Below, piece by piece: positions 55,586 through 64,000 of a stretch of DNA of 64,000 bases (positions are counted from its first letter, which is position 1; every line of letters starts with the position of its first letter). The notes beneath the pieces are model-generated. The model saw only the letters and a program-made list of their open reading frames with translations, did no database searches and was not told the DNA's origin. Position numbers and translations under genes: made by a program. The stretch spans positions 7,540-71,539 of the forward strand of contig SWDI01000004.1 in assembly GCA_005116955.1 (NCBI GenBank). Reading direction: 5' to 3'. This DNA is from Nitrospira sp. GTDB taxonomy: Bacteria; Nitrospirota; Nitrospiria; Nitrospirales; Nitrospiraceae.

Positions 55586-57136
55586 GTGAAAGAAGGCCAC
55601 TCACAGTCTCTGCAAACCCCGGCCAGCCAAGATCATAGCCAGCCGCTCCTGACACATGAAAAGTCGTTATCGCGGAAGATAGGCCAAGGGTCAGAAGCCG
55701 GAGACATCCTCGACCAACAGTTGGTGATGCTGGGATTCCAGCTCATCACACAGTTAAATACGCTGATTAAAACGTCAAGAATTCATGGCCGCGCCAACGC
55801 CGCTCTCGACAAGCCCGTTGAAACGATGTTGACCCTCATTGAAACCCTCGCCCACGACCAAGCGGTCACCTTATGGGTACAGGACGATTTCCTCTTCCTC
55901 GGCGAGAACCATCTGAAAGTGACGGCCCAACAAATGATGGTCGTCTCAAGCGTTCTTGATGCCCTGAAAAAGTGGAAGATCGGCGGCCTAACATTTTCCT
56001 CTTCGGCCTCCTCCAAAGACCTTCGAGAGTTCGCCCACCTCTTCGTCAGTCTAGACCCGGCCACGAAATCAATCGAGGACTTCCGACAGGAATTGCTCAC
56101 CCTGGCCGTGGCCGGCATCGAACTGAAGGACCCTCGACTACTCAACCTACGAGAAGATCTTCCAGGAAACAGAAATTCGAAAGCTCAGCACAAAACACGC
56201 TCAAAAGCTGGGTACAACAAAGCCGCCGATGCGGTCGGCAATCTGACGCAGTCGTCTCGCGATGGCAAAGCGTTAAGTTTTAAGCAGGCAAAACGCGCCA
56301 TTCAAAATATCGTCGACCTGATGATGCAGGACGAGTCGATCATGCTGGGCCTCACCACGCTTCGCTGCCACGATCAATACACCCATAACCACTCTGTCAA
56401 CGTCTCGCTCCTCTCCATTGCGCTCGCAAACAGAGCGGGTTATCCAAAAGTCGAACTAGCTGATCTCGGCTTAGCTGCGCTGTTTCACGACATGGGAAAG
56501 TCAACCATCCCCCTGGAAGTCTTGAATAAACCGGGTGAGTTTACGGAAGACGAGTGGACGATGATGCGCAACCACCCCACGGAAGGAGTCTTGAGCCTCA
56601 CGCAGTTACGCGGCATCACCAATCTTCCAACCCGCATGGCCGCAGCATCCTTCGAACACCACATGAACTTAGACTATTCCGGCTATCCCAAATTAAAGAC
56701 ACCGTGGAAACTCTCCCTGACGGGGCGCATTCTGACGATCGCCGATTGCTACGATGCCATGACATCGTCCCGTGTCTACCGCCGAGAACCGATGTCACCC
56801 TCAAAAGTACTGAATATGATGCTTTCGAAATCTGGGAAAAGTTTTGACGCGACCTTGATCAAACTGTTCGTCAATTGCGTGGGAATCATTCCGATCGGAA
56901 GCCTGGTCGTCCTCGATTCCGATGCATTCGCCGTCGTACTCAAGCCTGCTGCCGATATCACCGAGAGCGAACGGCCGGTCGTCAAGGTCATCACCGATGC
57001 GCAGGGAACTCCCATCGAGAATGGTCTCGAGTTGGACTTGACCGAGAAGGACGACACCGGCGAGTACCGCCATAGCATCATTCGGCTGGTCGACAACACG
57101 GAGCACAAATTCGATACCAGCCGATACTTCGTCTAA
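55586..57136 (+). CDS. HD-GYP domain protein (putative cyclic-di-GMP phosphodiesterase)
   Basis: A 516-residue protein starting at GTG with an AGGAAA site, 11 bases after the HEAT-like gene. The HD-GYP domain covers about residues 250-430: YTHNHSVNVSLLSIALA, LFHDMGKSTIPLEVLNKPG, and HHMNLDYSGYP with the GYP triad. The residues expected for metal binding are present. Such enzymes break cyclic-di-GMP. The N-terminal ~240 residues are a helical domain without an obvious sensor. The C-terminal ~90 residues form an extra strand-rich domain. No membrane segment. Confidence 0.9.
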   Translation: MKEGHSQSLQTPASQDHSQPLLTHEKSLSRKIGQGSEAGDILDQQLVMLGFQLITQLNTLIKTSRIHGRANAALDKPVETMLTLIETLAHDQAVTLWVQDDFLFLGENHLKVTAQQMMVVSSVLDALKKWKIGGLTFSSSASSKDLREFAHLFVSLDPATKSIEDFRQELLTLAVAGIELKDPRLLNLREDLPGNRNSKAQHKTRSKAGYNKAADAVGNLTQSSRDGKALSFKQAKRAIQNIVDLMMQDESIMLGLTTLRCHDQYTHNHSVNVSLLSIALANRAGYPKVELADLGLAALFHDMGKSTIPLEVLNKPGEFTEDEWTMMRNHPTEGVLSLTQLRGITNLPTRMAAASFEHHMNLDYSGYPKLKTPWKLSLTGRILTIADCYDAMTSSRVYRREPMSPSKVLNMMLSKSGKSFDATLIKLFVNCVGIIPIGSLVVLDSDAFAVVLKPAADITESERPVVKVITDAQGTPIENGLELDLTEKDDTGEYRHSIIRLVDNTEHKFDTSRYFV

Positions 57137-57210
57137 CCGTCATAGACTGCGCGCCTCTTGTCCGCAACGTGCTCCTCTTCGCTTGACAGCCTGAATTCCG
57201 ATCTTCGACA

Positions 57211-58161
57211 ATGCACAAAATGGATGGACATGTCGTCATCGAACGATTGGAGTTCCGCAGCCGCTGCGGCGTAACGCCTGAGGAACGCGCTCGCCCACAA
57301 CCCCTCGCGCTCGATTTGGAATTGGACTGTCGACTGGAAGTAGCAGGGTTGTCCGACGATCTTGTTCACACGATCGACTACGCGAAAGTGGCTCAGCGAG
57401 TCGTCGACATCGGGACCGCTCAGGAGTCACAGCTGCTGGAAACGCTGGCGGAACGACTCCTGACAGCCCTCTTTGCTGAATTCTCGATCGATCATGTCAA
57501 GTTATGGCTCCGAAAACTACATCCTCCGATCTCCAACGTGACCCGTTCTGTCGGGATCAGCCTTGAACGTACAAGGCTCACACAGCACCTCCTGCGAGCA
57601 GATCCGCCACCAGCCCGGTTTCTCGTCCAGCAACTTCAACGGCTTCCCAAAGGCAGAGTCCTCGATGTGGCCTCCGGCAGCGGGCGTCACGCGTTGTTCC
57701 TCGCCTCACTAGGCTACCAGATCGATACAGTCGATCGTGACGAACAGGCCCTCGCACGACTTTCAGCCAGCGCTCGAATACGACACCTCACCGGCATCAG
57801 TTCGCGAGTGCTGGATCTGGAGCGGCAACCGCTGCAAGAGCCGCATCTCGGACACGAAGCGTACGATGCCGTTGTCGTCTTCTTTTACCTGCACCGCCCC
57901 CTCTTCCCCTCTCTCATTGACGCGCTCAAGCCCGGCGGGGTGTTGCTGTATGAAACTTTTACACTCGAAAACCACGTACAGCGCCAACATCCAAGGCGTC
58001 GAGAGTTTTGTCTTGCACAGGGTGAACTCATACGGCTTCTCCCCGACCTCCGCATTCTCCATTATGATGAAGGACTCCATGAGGGAATGAACGGGTCGGA
58101 ATCCGTCTACACCGCCCAACTTGTTGCGCAGAAACCTTTTACTCCAGAGCCATCGACATGA
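57211..58161 (+). CDS. folB: Fusion of dihydroneopterin aldolase (FolB) with a SAM methyltransferase
   Basis: A 316-residue single frame. Residues ~5-122 are FolB: RCGVTPEERARPQPLALDL with the conserved Glu25, HTIDYAKVAQ, LLETLAERL and the catalytic Lys102 in RKLHPPI. Residues ~135-310 are a TehB/UbiE-like class I methyltransferase with motif I RVLDVASGSGRHALFLASLG and YDAVVVFFYLHRPLF. FolB makes the hydroxymethyl pterin of folate synthesis. The methyltransferase substrate is unknown; a pterin or folate-related one is a natural guess. It overlaps the PHP gene by 4 bases. Confidence 0.88.
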   Translation: MHKMDGHVVIERLEFRSRCGVTPEERARPQPLALDLELDCRLEVAGLSDDLVHTIDYAKVAQRVVDIGTAQESQLLETLAERLLTALFAEFSIDHVKLWLRKLHPPISNVTRSVGISLERTRLTQHLLRADPPPARFLVQQLQRLPKGRVLDVASGSGRHALFLASLGYQIDTVDRDEQALARLSASARIRHLTGISSRVLDLERQPLQEPHLGHEAYDAVVVFFYLHRPLFPSLIDALKPGGVLLYETFTLENHVQRQHPRRREFCLAQGELIRLLPDLRILHYDEGLHEGMNGSESVYTAQLVAQKPFTPEPST

Positions 58162-59006
58162 GTCGCCTGGACCTTCATCTGCATACCACCCACTCTGACG
58201 GAAGTTGTACGCCCACTGAAGTGGTGAATATGGCACGCCACGCAAAGGTGACGGCCTTGGCGATCACCGATCATGACATCATGACGGGTATCACTGAGGC
58301 CATGACGGCCGGACAACAGTGTGGAATCGAGATCATACCTGGGGTAGAAATCAGCTCGTTTACGGGCAATTCTGAGTTGCACGTTCTGGGGTACTTTCTT
58401 GATCAGCAGGATCCTGACCTGCTTGCTCGCCTAAAGACTTTGCGGGACGGGCGTCACCGCCGAAATCCACAGATCATCGAACGTCTGCAGACCCTTGGAA
58501 TCGACATTACATACGATGAAGTCCGCGCACTCGCCGGCAGCGATTCGGTTGGTAGACCGCACATTGCCCGTGCCTTAATGGACAAACACGTCGTCGCTTC
58601 TGCGAAAGAAGCCTTTGATCGCTTTCTTGCTGAGGGTAAACCGGCCTACGTTCCTCGGGAACTCCCGAGCCCTGCCGAAGCCATTTGTTGGATCAAGGCA
58701 GCTCGAGGACTTGCCGTCCTGGCTCATCCGACATGGGTCAAAGTCGCGGAGCAGTCGCTGGTTGATCTGGTTCGACAGCTCAAATCCGATGGGCTTGACG
58801 GGGTAGAGGTCTACTATAGTACACATGCCGCGCGACAGACTCGAGAATACCTTAGCCTAGCCCAACAACTCGGCCTCCTGGTCACCGGCGGAAGCGACTT
58901 TCATGGCCTCACGAAACCCGACATCGAAGTCGGCATCGGCAAGGGCACGCTACACATTCCAACCTCCCTGCTCCCCAAGATGAAGGAAGCCGCTGGACGA
59001 CTCTAG
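58158..59006 (+). CDS. PHP-domain phosphoesterase (RNase AM / TrpH-like)
   Basis: A 282-residue PHP-domain protein. Metal ligands appear in DLHLHTTHSDGS, ITDHD, PGVEIS, LAHPTW and GSDFHG, the full set expected. Relatives (YciV/RNase AM) are 3',5'-nucleotide bisphosphate phosphatases and 5'-3' exoribonucleases that mature rRNA. Start overlaps the FolB-methyltransferase stop (ATGA), suggesting cotranslation. Confidence 0.93.
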   Translation: MSRLDLHLHTTHSDGSCTPTEVVNMARHAKVTALAITDHDIMTGITEAMTAGQQCGIEIIPGVEISSFTGNSELHVLGYFLDQQDPDLLARLKTLRDGRHRRNPQIIERLQTLGIDITYDEVRALAGSDSVGRPHIARALMDKHVVASAKEAFDRFLAEGKPAYVPRELPSPAEAICWIKAARGLAVLAHPTWVKVAEQSLVDLVRQLKSDGLDGVEVYYSTHAARQTREYLSLAQQLGLLVTGGSDFHGLTKPDIEVGIGKGTLHIPTSLLPKMKEAAGRL

Positions 59007-59092
59007 CGCGATATCCTCCGCATGTTTCTCCCAATCCATTGACTCTCCTTGAGTATCCGCTAGACTCTGACTATCTTCTGATCGTGTCACCC

Positions 59093-60490
59093 ATGGTCAA
59101 CGCGTCGAGCTGGACCCTTCAATATGTGCTTGTCACACTGGCCATACTGTTGGCCGGTCCCGTACTGAGCAAACTCCCGGCGGCGGAGTCGATTCCTCTC
59201 TCGCTGTTCGGCTTGACGAGTTCTCAAACCATTCGCTTCATTGCCGAAGGAACAGGGCTGGTCGCACTCTGCATGCTTTCGCTCCGCGCATTTTTCCAGA
59301 TGCCGGAAAACGGACGAGGTTTTTCGTTTCTGCGACAACTGGTCCTTCCGGTCACCACCCTGTTCATGGTGATCGTGATAGATAAGACCATCCGGGTTAC
59401 CGGACTTGCGCTGCTCGCCCCTGTAGGCCCCACAGGCTATGCCCTAGCCTATACCGCAGCATTGACGCTGAGTGGGATTTGGATCACCGCTGCGTGGATT
59501 TTGCATCTCGAGGCTCTTCGCCGTTTTTTCGTAAAACCTGTACAATCGACTCGACACCAAGAACCGGGAGCGTCCGCCGAAGGCACTGACGATATCGACT
59601 CAGAACAAGAACAGCGCGAGTCCGAGGCCGCAACGCCCATCCTTACATTACAGAACGGTCCACCCAGTACGCTCGGTCGGTATAAGGTGTTCAAGGAGTT
59701 AGGGCGCGGCTCAATGGGGGTGGTGTATCTGGGGAAAGATCCGACGATCCAGCGATTCGTGGCGATCAAAACCATGCGGCTCGACGAGATCGACGACCAC
59801 GATAAACTGCAGGAAGTGAAAGCTCGGTTTTTTCAGGAAGCCGAATCCACCGGGCGATTGTCTCACCCCAATATTGTCACGATCTTCGACGCCGGAGAAG
59901 AAGACGACCTCGGTTACATCGCCATGGAGATGCTGCAGGGCACCACGCTCAAGCAGTGGTCACGGAAACCCAATCTCCTGCCGCTCACAAAAATGATTCC
60001 GATACTGGCGACCGTCGCCGACGCGATGGATTATGCCCATCAGCAGGGCGTTGTGCATCGCGACATCAAACCGGCGAACATCATGCTGACCACCGATGAG
60101 GTCGTCAAGATCATGGACTTCGGCATCGCCAAGATGGCGACATCGTCGAAAACTCAGACGAATATTGTGCTGGGAACTCCCACGTATATGTCCCCCGAGC
60201 AGATCTCAGGGAAAAAGGTGGATGGGCGCTCAGATATTTTCTCGCTCGGCGTCGTCATGTTCGAGCTCCTGACCGGTCGTCCTCCCTTTATTGCGGACAA
60301 CGTCTCAGCATTGCTGTTTGCCATCGCTCACACGCCGCATCCCAGTGTGAAAGCCATCAGGCCAGATCTTTCTCCCATCGTAAAGAAAGTCCTGGATCGA
60401 GCGTTGCAGAAAGACCCGGTCCACCGCTATCGCCGCGCCGGAGAGTTCGCCATGGAACTCCGCTCCTGTCTTGAAGAGTTGGCTGCGTAA
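59093..60490 (+). CDS. Membrane-bound Hanks-type serine/threonine protein kinase
   Basis: A 465-residue protein. Four hydrophobic helices at about residues 8-25, 53-70, 82-98 and 115-138 are followed by an acidic linker. The kinase domain starts near 195: glycine loop LGRGSMGVVYLG, Lys226 (VAIKTM), HRDIKPANIM, DFGIAK and GTPTYMSPEQ. All catalytic residues are present. The polytopic N-terminal sensor is unusual, since most bacterial kinases of this type have one helix after the kinase domain. The start at ATG 59093 was preferred to a TTG 18 codons earlier. Confidence 0.9.
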   Translation: MVNASSWTLQYVLVTLAILLAGPVLSKLPAAESIPLSLFGLTSSQTIRFIAEGTGLVALCMLSLRAFFQMPENGRGFSFLRQLVLPVTTLFMVIVIDKTIRVTGLALLAPVGPTGYALAYTAALTLSGIWITAAWILHLEALRRFFVKPVQSTRHQEPGASAEGTDDIDSEQEQRESEAATPILTLQNGPPSTLGRYKVFKELGRGSMGVVYLGKDPTIQRFVAIKTMRLDEIDDHDKLQEVKARFFQEAESTGRLSHPNIVTIFDAGEEDDLGYIAMEMLQGTTLKQWSRKPNLLPLTKMIPILATVADAMDYAHQQGVVHRDIKPANIMLTTDEVVKIMDFGIAKMATSSKTQTNIVLGTPTYMSPEQISGKKVDGRSDIFSLGVVMFELLTGRPPFIADNVSALLFAIAHTPHPSVKAIRPDLSPIVKKVLDRALQKDPVHRYRRAGEFAMELRSCLEELAA

Positions 60491-60635
60491 ATACGGGGTA
60501 CTCCTTCTCTCGACTCTTCGCGAGTTTTCAGCTTGAGCGACTCCTCCCCATCACTATCTCTGAATCGCCCCAAGTTGGTAGTCGAACATGACGCAAACGC
60601 AGCTGTGAGGGAACCGATGCCTGATATGCGAATCT

Positions 60636-61247
60636 TCAGTTTCGTAAGTGGAGACGCCCTTTAGGCAAGCTTTGGTAGCAGCCCTCTGAAAGCTCCTGCT
60701 CATGCGCCTGCAAACATTGCAGGATGCGGCCCTCACCCGGCTGCACGGTTAGACAGACTCGCTTCACATCGTCGGCGCAGGCGAGCCTATCCCCTTCAGC
60801 GTCCGTCCAACGCACCAGCCGTTGCCGTACGATCTGTTGGCAGGGTGGGTCCAATCGTTTTATGCGCTGCACCACACAACGTCGCCTGTCTTCTCCTGAA
60901 AGCGAATCGGGACAGTACTGCTGAACCTCGGCCTCACACTTCATTTCCTCGATTTGCCTAGCACGGCTGTCGCGCGGAGCGGATACGCCACCGAGAGTGG
61001 CCACCGATTCCGCTTCTCTCGCTCCTGCTAGACTGTCAGTCGGTTGCCTGGTCACACCTGGAATCGTGAGATCGAGCTCAAGAACACGCGGCGCGTCAGC
61101 GATCGATGAAGCCGATGGCGCCGAGAAGAGCTCTTCTTTCGATGGGAGATTCGCCCAGATAATGGTCCACACTAAGGCCAACCCCGCCACCGAAATGGAG
61201 TTCGTGATCGCATTCCCAAATCGTTCTTGGGTGCTGGTGGGCTTCAT
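60636..61247 (-). CDS. Membrane-anchored protein with GLG1-type cysteine-rich repeats
   Basis: A 203-residue protein. One N-terminal membrane segment (NSISVAGLALVWTIIWANL) is followed by a variable stretch and a C-terminal ~100 residues. The C-terminal cysteines are spaced as in the Cys-rich repeats of eukaryotic GLG1/Cys-rich FGF receptor (CADDVKRVC, GRILQCLQAHEQELSEGC). Bacterial copies are exported and of unknown function. The start MKPTSTQ was chosen; a longer frame overlaps the next promoter region. Confidence 0.7.
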   Translation of the reverse strand: MKPTSTQERFGNAITNSISVAGLALVWTIIWANLPSKEELFSAPSASSIADAPRVLELDLTIPGVTRQPTDSLAGAREAESVATLGGVSAPRDSRARQIEEMKCEAEVQQYCPDSLSGEDRRRCVVQRIKRLDPPCQQIVRQRLVRWTDAEGDRLACADDVKRVCLTVQPGEGRILQCLQAHEQELSEGCYQSLPKGRLHLRN

Positions 61248-61373
61248 CACGGTGAGGATAAAATAACGCGGCGGAAAAATCATCGAAACAGGACATTTTC
61301 GCAGGACCGTGCAATCGACCAAACCGACTGGTGTGAAGAACACAGGAAACACAAAAGGCAGGAGCGCGTGAAA

Positions 61374-62441
61374 CTAGTTGTCCGGCGTTTCGACGATGTG
61401 ATTCTCGAACCTGGTACAGCCTTCGGCCAATAGCCGATTCGTCAACATCTCCCCTGGCCATTCGATCGGCAGATCGGCGGTAAACACCCAGACGTCCGGA
61501 GAGGTCCAGACCGGACCATGCTCTTCCGGAAGCTCTGGATCGAATAGATCGGTCCACACCGGCATGTAGACCCCATTCCCACATTGTGTGTGGAGATGCA
61601 CGATGGTGCGAGATCTGACAAGCGGGTCCAGCTCTCGCCACACTGCCGCCGTCTCATCGGCGAGGTGATGCAGCCGTACCGCATTCTGCGCGTCGAACAT
61701 CGCATAGGCGGCATAGACCGGCGCCTCGATGGTATCGGGCGCACATGCCAGTTCCGGACATTGCTTCACAAGCCCTTCGAGAATCTCACGGCGCTGTCCG
61801 TCTTCCCACGTATCGGGCAAACCGGGGTCCGGAGCGCCGATCAGCTCAAATAGAAGAAACGCCGTATTTTCGACCGGAGGAAGCAACCGCGCCGCCACGG
61901 ATTGGACACGTCTGGAATCCGTAACCGTCACCAGGTGGTCATGAAACATTTGAAGATTCAGCATCTCCAAGGTGGCATCGGTCAAGAGGCGCGACTCGAC
62001 GCGAACAACTGTTCCAGCGGGAAGCTGAAGAGACTTATGCAAAAGATCGGCCGTGGCGATCGGATCAATCTTCAGTTTGAGCGGGGCGGTTAAGTTTGCC
62101 TGCAGAGGAAGCTCCAGAGCCGCCATCGTGCCATAGGCCGACTTTTCGTCGTCCGGTCCGTCCAACAGTAACGTACAGCTCGCCTCTGCGACCAGATCAA
62201 AGAGCCATTCGGCCATTTCCTCGTCGAGCGCCGCCAGGACGGTCAGTAGATCATGCTCGCGGCCCTGCTCCAGAAATGCCTGCAAGGTATCGATCGCATC
62301 ATCGGTGTCGCCATGATCATGGCGACGGGCATTGATGAGATGAATGAGATCCCGCGTGAGGGGATCGGGGCGAGACCAGCCTAACATCGAAGCTCCCTGC
62401 TGGACGAGCCAGCGACCATGACTCGACAACTCAAAACGCAT
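61374..62441 (-). CDS. Hypothetical protein of 355 residues
   Basis: An acidic soluble protein with no signal peptide or membrane segment. Leucine-rich helices lie in the first third (TLQAFLEQGREHDLLTVL), and the end is mixed (VWTSPDVWVFTADLPIEWP). I recognise no family. It lies between the Cys-rich membrane protein and the YjbQ gene, all on the minus strand. An internal ATG at codon 19 is an alternative start. Confidence 0.65.
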   Translation of the reverse strand: MRFELSSHGRWLVQQGASMLGWSRPDPLTRDLIHLINARRHDHGDTDDAIDTLQAFLEQGREHDLLTVLAALDEEMAEWLFDLVAEASCTLLLDGPDDEKSAYGTMAALELPLQANLTAPLKLKIDPIATADLLHKSLQLPAGTVVRVESRLLTDATLEMLNLQMFHDHLVTVTDSRRVQSVAARLLPPVENTAFLLFELIGAPDPGLPDTWEDGQRREILEGLVKQCPELACAPDTIEAPVYAAYAMFDAQNAVRLHHLADETAAVWRELDPLVRSRTIVHLHTQCGNGVYMPVWTDLFDPELPEEHGPVWTSPDVWVFTADLPIEWPGEMLTNRLLAEGCTRFENHIVETPDN

Positions 62442-62519
62442 GTTGCCAAACTTTTCCTACCCATGCAAGTCTCAGGACGATTACGCGCGACTTGTCACAC
62501 ACAAGTTCTCCGCACGTTC

Positions 62520-62933
62520 CTATTCACCGATAATCTTCACAAGAACCCGCTTACGACGACGTCCGTCGAACTCGCCATAAAAGATTTGTTCCCATGGACC
62601 GAAGTCGAGTTTGCCCCCGCTGAGCGCGACGATGACTTCTCGCCCCATCACCTGTCGCTTCAGATGAGCATCACCGTTGTCTTCGCCTGTGTCGTTGTGC
62701 CGATACTCCGCCTTCTGAGGAACAAGCCGTTCCAGAAACTCGTCATAATCTTGCAGGAGGCCAGCCTCATCATCATTAATGTACACACTGGCCGTAATGT
62801 GCATCGCATTCACCAGAACAAGACCTTCCCGTACCCCGCTCTTCTGTACCACTGCCTCGATGTGGGGCGTGATATTGATGTAGGCCCGCCTGGTCTTTGT
62901 CTCAAACCAAAGTTCTTCGCGGTAGGACTTCAT
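62520..62933 (-). CDS. YjbQ/UPF0047 family protein
   Basis: A 137-residue protein of the YjbQ (secondary thiamine phosphate synthase) family. Blocks seen are [56 protein letters not shown] and [18 protein letters not shown], including the conserved histidines. Some members have weak thiamine phosphate synthase activity; the main role is unsettled. The start MKSYREEL fits the family; ATGs 6 and 14 codons upstream are open. Confidence 0.92.
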   Translation of the reverse strand: MKSYREELWFETKTRRAYINITPHIEAVVQKSGVREGLVLVNAMHITASVYINDDEAGLLQDYDEFLERLVPQKAEYRHNDTGEDNGDAHLKRQVMGREVIVALSGGKLDFGPWEQIFYGEFDGRRRKRVLVKIIGE

Positions 62934-63051
62934 GATCGTTGATCGCTGCATTGTGCCTGCCGCCTCGACAGACATGCAAGAGGCCCGAGCGATTCCCTTC
63001 TCATGCATATTTTGCCTCGAGGGAAAAGGCTATCATGAACTCGGTCTCGTT

Positions 63052-63353
63052 ATGATCACCCCACTTCAACCACCCAGACTGTCACCGAACGTCCTCACGG
63101 TCTTGCGCCAGCGCTACGCGGCCAAGAACGAGCGGGAAATAGCAGTTGAATCACCTGCGACAGGTTCCACTGCGTGGCCGAAGATATGGCATCGGCTGAG
63201 CTCCTTACACTCACGTCTTCTCCTGTTCCCCTGTACAATCGTGTCGCGTCTGCATTCCTACCAGAATGGGCGCTGCTGAATATTCGGACAAAATTGACAG
63301 CCTATCGGCTTGGTGATAAGTATTTTTCTAGTTTGTACGATGCTGTCTGCTAG
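63052..63353 (+). pseudogene. Relic of a B12-dependent ribonucleotide reductase N-terminus
   Basis: The frame from ATG 63052 reads LSPNVLTVLRQRYAAKNE and then VESPA. A one-base shift near 63157-63159 continues it as DRFHCVAEDMASAELL. Together this resembles the start of class II ribonucleotide reductases (L..NAL.VL..RY..K...G...ETP..LF.RVA...A.AE). The following ~45 codons to the TAG at 63351 do not match the enzyme. So this is probably a frameshifted, truncated duplicate. The match is by memory of the family. Confidence 0.45.
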
Positions 63354-63366
63354 AGGGAGGTGCTCG

Positions 63367-64000
63367 ATGTTTGCTATCGCTGGGGGCCCGTCGTTGACTG
63401 GCAGTCCTCTGACGTGGAGCCTGTTTTTCGCTCGTCAGCCGGAACCGGACCTGGAATTCACGGAAGAAGAGCTGGAACAGACCACCACGATTCGATCTCC
63501 TTCACCCACAAAGCCGCCCCAAAAGTCGAGTGGGCGTCCGCTTCTGTGGGTACTTCTGTTGATATTGATCGGCGGCGGCGCCTATGTCGCGATGGAGCAG
63601 GAGATGATCATGGATTACGTCGGGCCACTTCTCGGCGAATCGCCGGCCCCACAACCTCAACCGCCTGTCGCCCGAAGACCGGCGCCGCCTGCCCCGGCCA
63701 CTCAGCCTCAAGCCGCTGTTCCGATTCCACCCCCTGCAGCGCCAGTTGAGGTACCGCAGGCTGCAGCGCCGACGACAACTCTCGTTCCCACACCTCCAGT
63801 CCCTCAGCCGATGCCGACGGCCTCAGCTCCGATACAAGCCCCGCCGCCACCAGCATCAACACCCGTTGCCCCTATCACCGCGTCACCGACTCCACTGTTC
63901 AGTGAAGGTCAGCGGGTCAGCGTACTTGCGGATACAATGAATCCTGGAGGAAAAGTGGTTCTGGCTCAAGATGCCGAAGGGACAAAACCGGGACCAGCTA
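63367..64000 (+). CDS. Proline-rich single-span membrane protein, incomplete at the window end
   Basis: An ATG after a GGGAGG ribosome site opens a frame that runs off the window (211 codons seen). An acidic cytoplasmic start (EPDLEFTEEELEQTTT) precedes a membrane helix (LLWVLLLILIGGGAYVA near residues 60-76). A ~100-residue proline/alanine/glutamine-rich stretch follows, and then a folded part begins with FSEGQRVSVLADTMNPGG, possibly an SH3-like domain. The layout suggests a periplasm-spanning protein. No function is assigned. Confidence 0.75.
   Translation, partial: MFAIAGGPSLTGSPLTWSLFFARQPEPDLEFTEEELEQTTTIRSPSPTKPPQKSSGRPLLWVLLLILIGGGAYVAMEQEMIMDYVGPLLGESPAPQPQPPVARRPAPPAPATQPQAAVPIPPPAAPVEVPQAAAPTTTLVPTPPVPQPMPTASAPIQAPPPPASTPVAPITASPTPLFSEGQRVSVLADTMNPGGKVVLAQDAEGTKPGPA

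Noticed and set aside
60500..60560. Terminator hairpin after the kinase gene
   Set aside because: ACTC/GAGT before TTTT gives only a 4-base stem, too weak to call.

Overview
The window looks like a chromosome segment from a Nitrospirota bacterium, most likely a Nitrospira. This is an inference from family content: a secreted Lon-like domain, DUF2959, HD-GYP next to a HEAT-like protein, many lipoproteins, and an apparent B12-type ribonucleotide reductase relic. The base composition is moderately G+C rich. No rRNA, tRNA or CRISPR array was seen. About 60 genes can be supported, mostly in tightly packed same-strand runs with 4-base ATGA overlaps.

Layout. 1-4.5 kb: a minus-strand operon of a membrane protein, a sterol-desaturase-family oxidase, a GH3-type acyl ligase, an enolase-superfamily epimerase and a CocE-type hydrolase. 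A 0.2 kb IS630-derived miniature element has interrupted the last gene. 4.6-13 kb: lspA, a small ribbon-helix-helix-like protein, Slp and DUF2959 lipoproteins, a zinc peptidase coupled to a FUN14 protein, an exported Lon-like protease, a one-chain RNase HI/ABC-ATPase fusion, and crcB followed by a VapBC-type module and a truncated second crcB. 13.2-15.6 kb: a GlxA-type regulator, a DJ-1/PfpI protein and a metallo-beta-lactamase-fold hydrolase. 15.6-17.3 kb: an IS1380-family element. 18.1-25.4 kb: one giant SpvB/FG-GAP/RHS secreted toxin with a possible immunity gene after it.

26.2-36.2 kb holds core metabolism on the minus strand: a twelve-repeat NHL protein, guaB, guaA, a pseudouridine synthase, aspS and aroC. 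36.4-39 kb is gene-poor, with two small proteins, a cytochrome c, the second (complete) miniature element, a gene relic and two very small ORFs. 39-42.7 kb is a minus-strand run in which two exported proteins resemble the C-terminal and N-terminal parts of copper amine oxidases. They are encoded separately next to a coiled-coil protein and two lipoproteins.

42.9-64 kb: a methyltransferase, a ProA homologue whose catalytic-cysteine position is serine, a lipoprotein, an AAA-like MFS transporter, threonine aldolase, a nucleotidyltransferase, gnd-zwf (oxidative pentose phosphate entry), thioredoxin-tesA, a HEAT-like/HD-GYP pair, a FolB-methyltransferase fusion with a PHP phosphoesterase, a membrane Ser/Thr kinase, a Cys-rich membrane protein, an unknown protein, a YjbQ protein, a ribonucleotide reductase relic and a proline-rich membrane protein that runs off the end.

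The candidates most likely to be undescribed systems are the GH3/epimerase/desaturase/hydrolase operon, the split amine-oxidase-like gene run, the RNase HI-ABC fusion, the FolB-methyltransferase fusion and the Cys-to-Ser ProA homologue.
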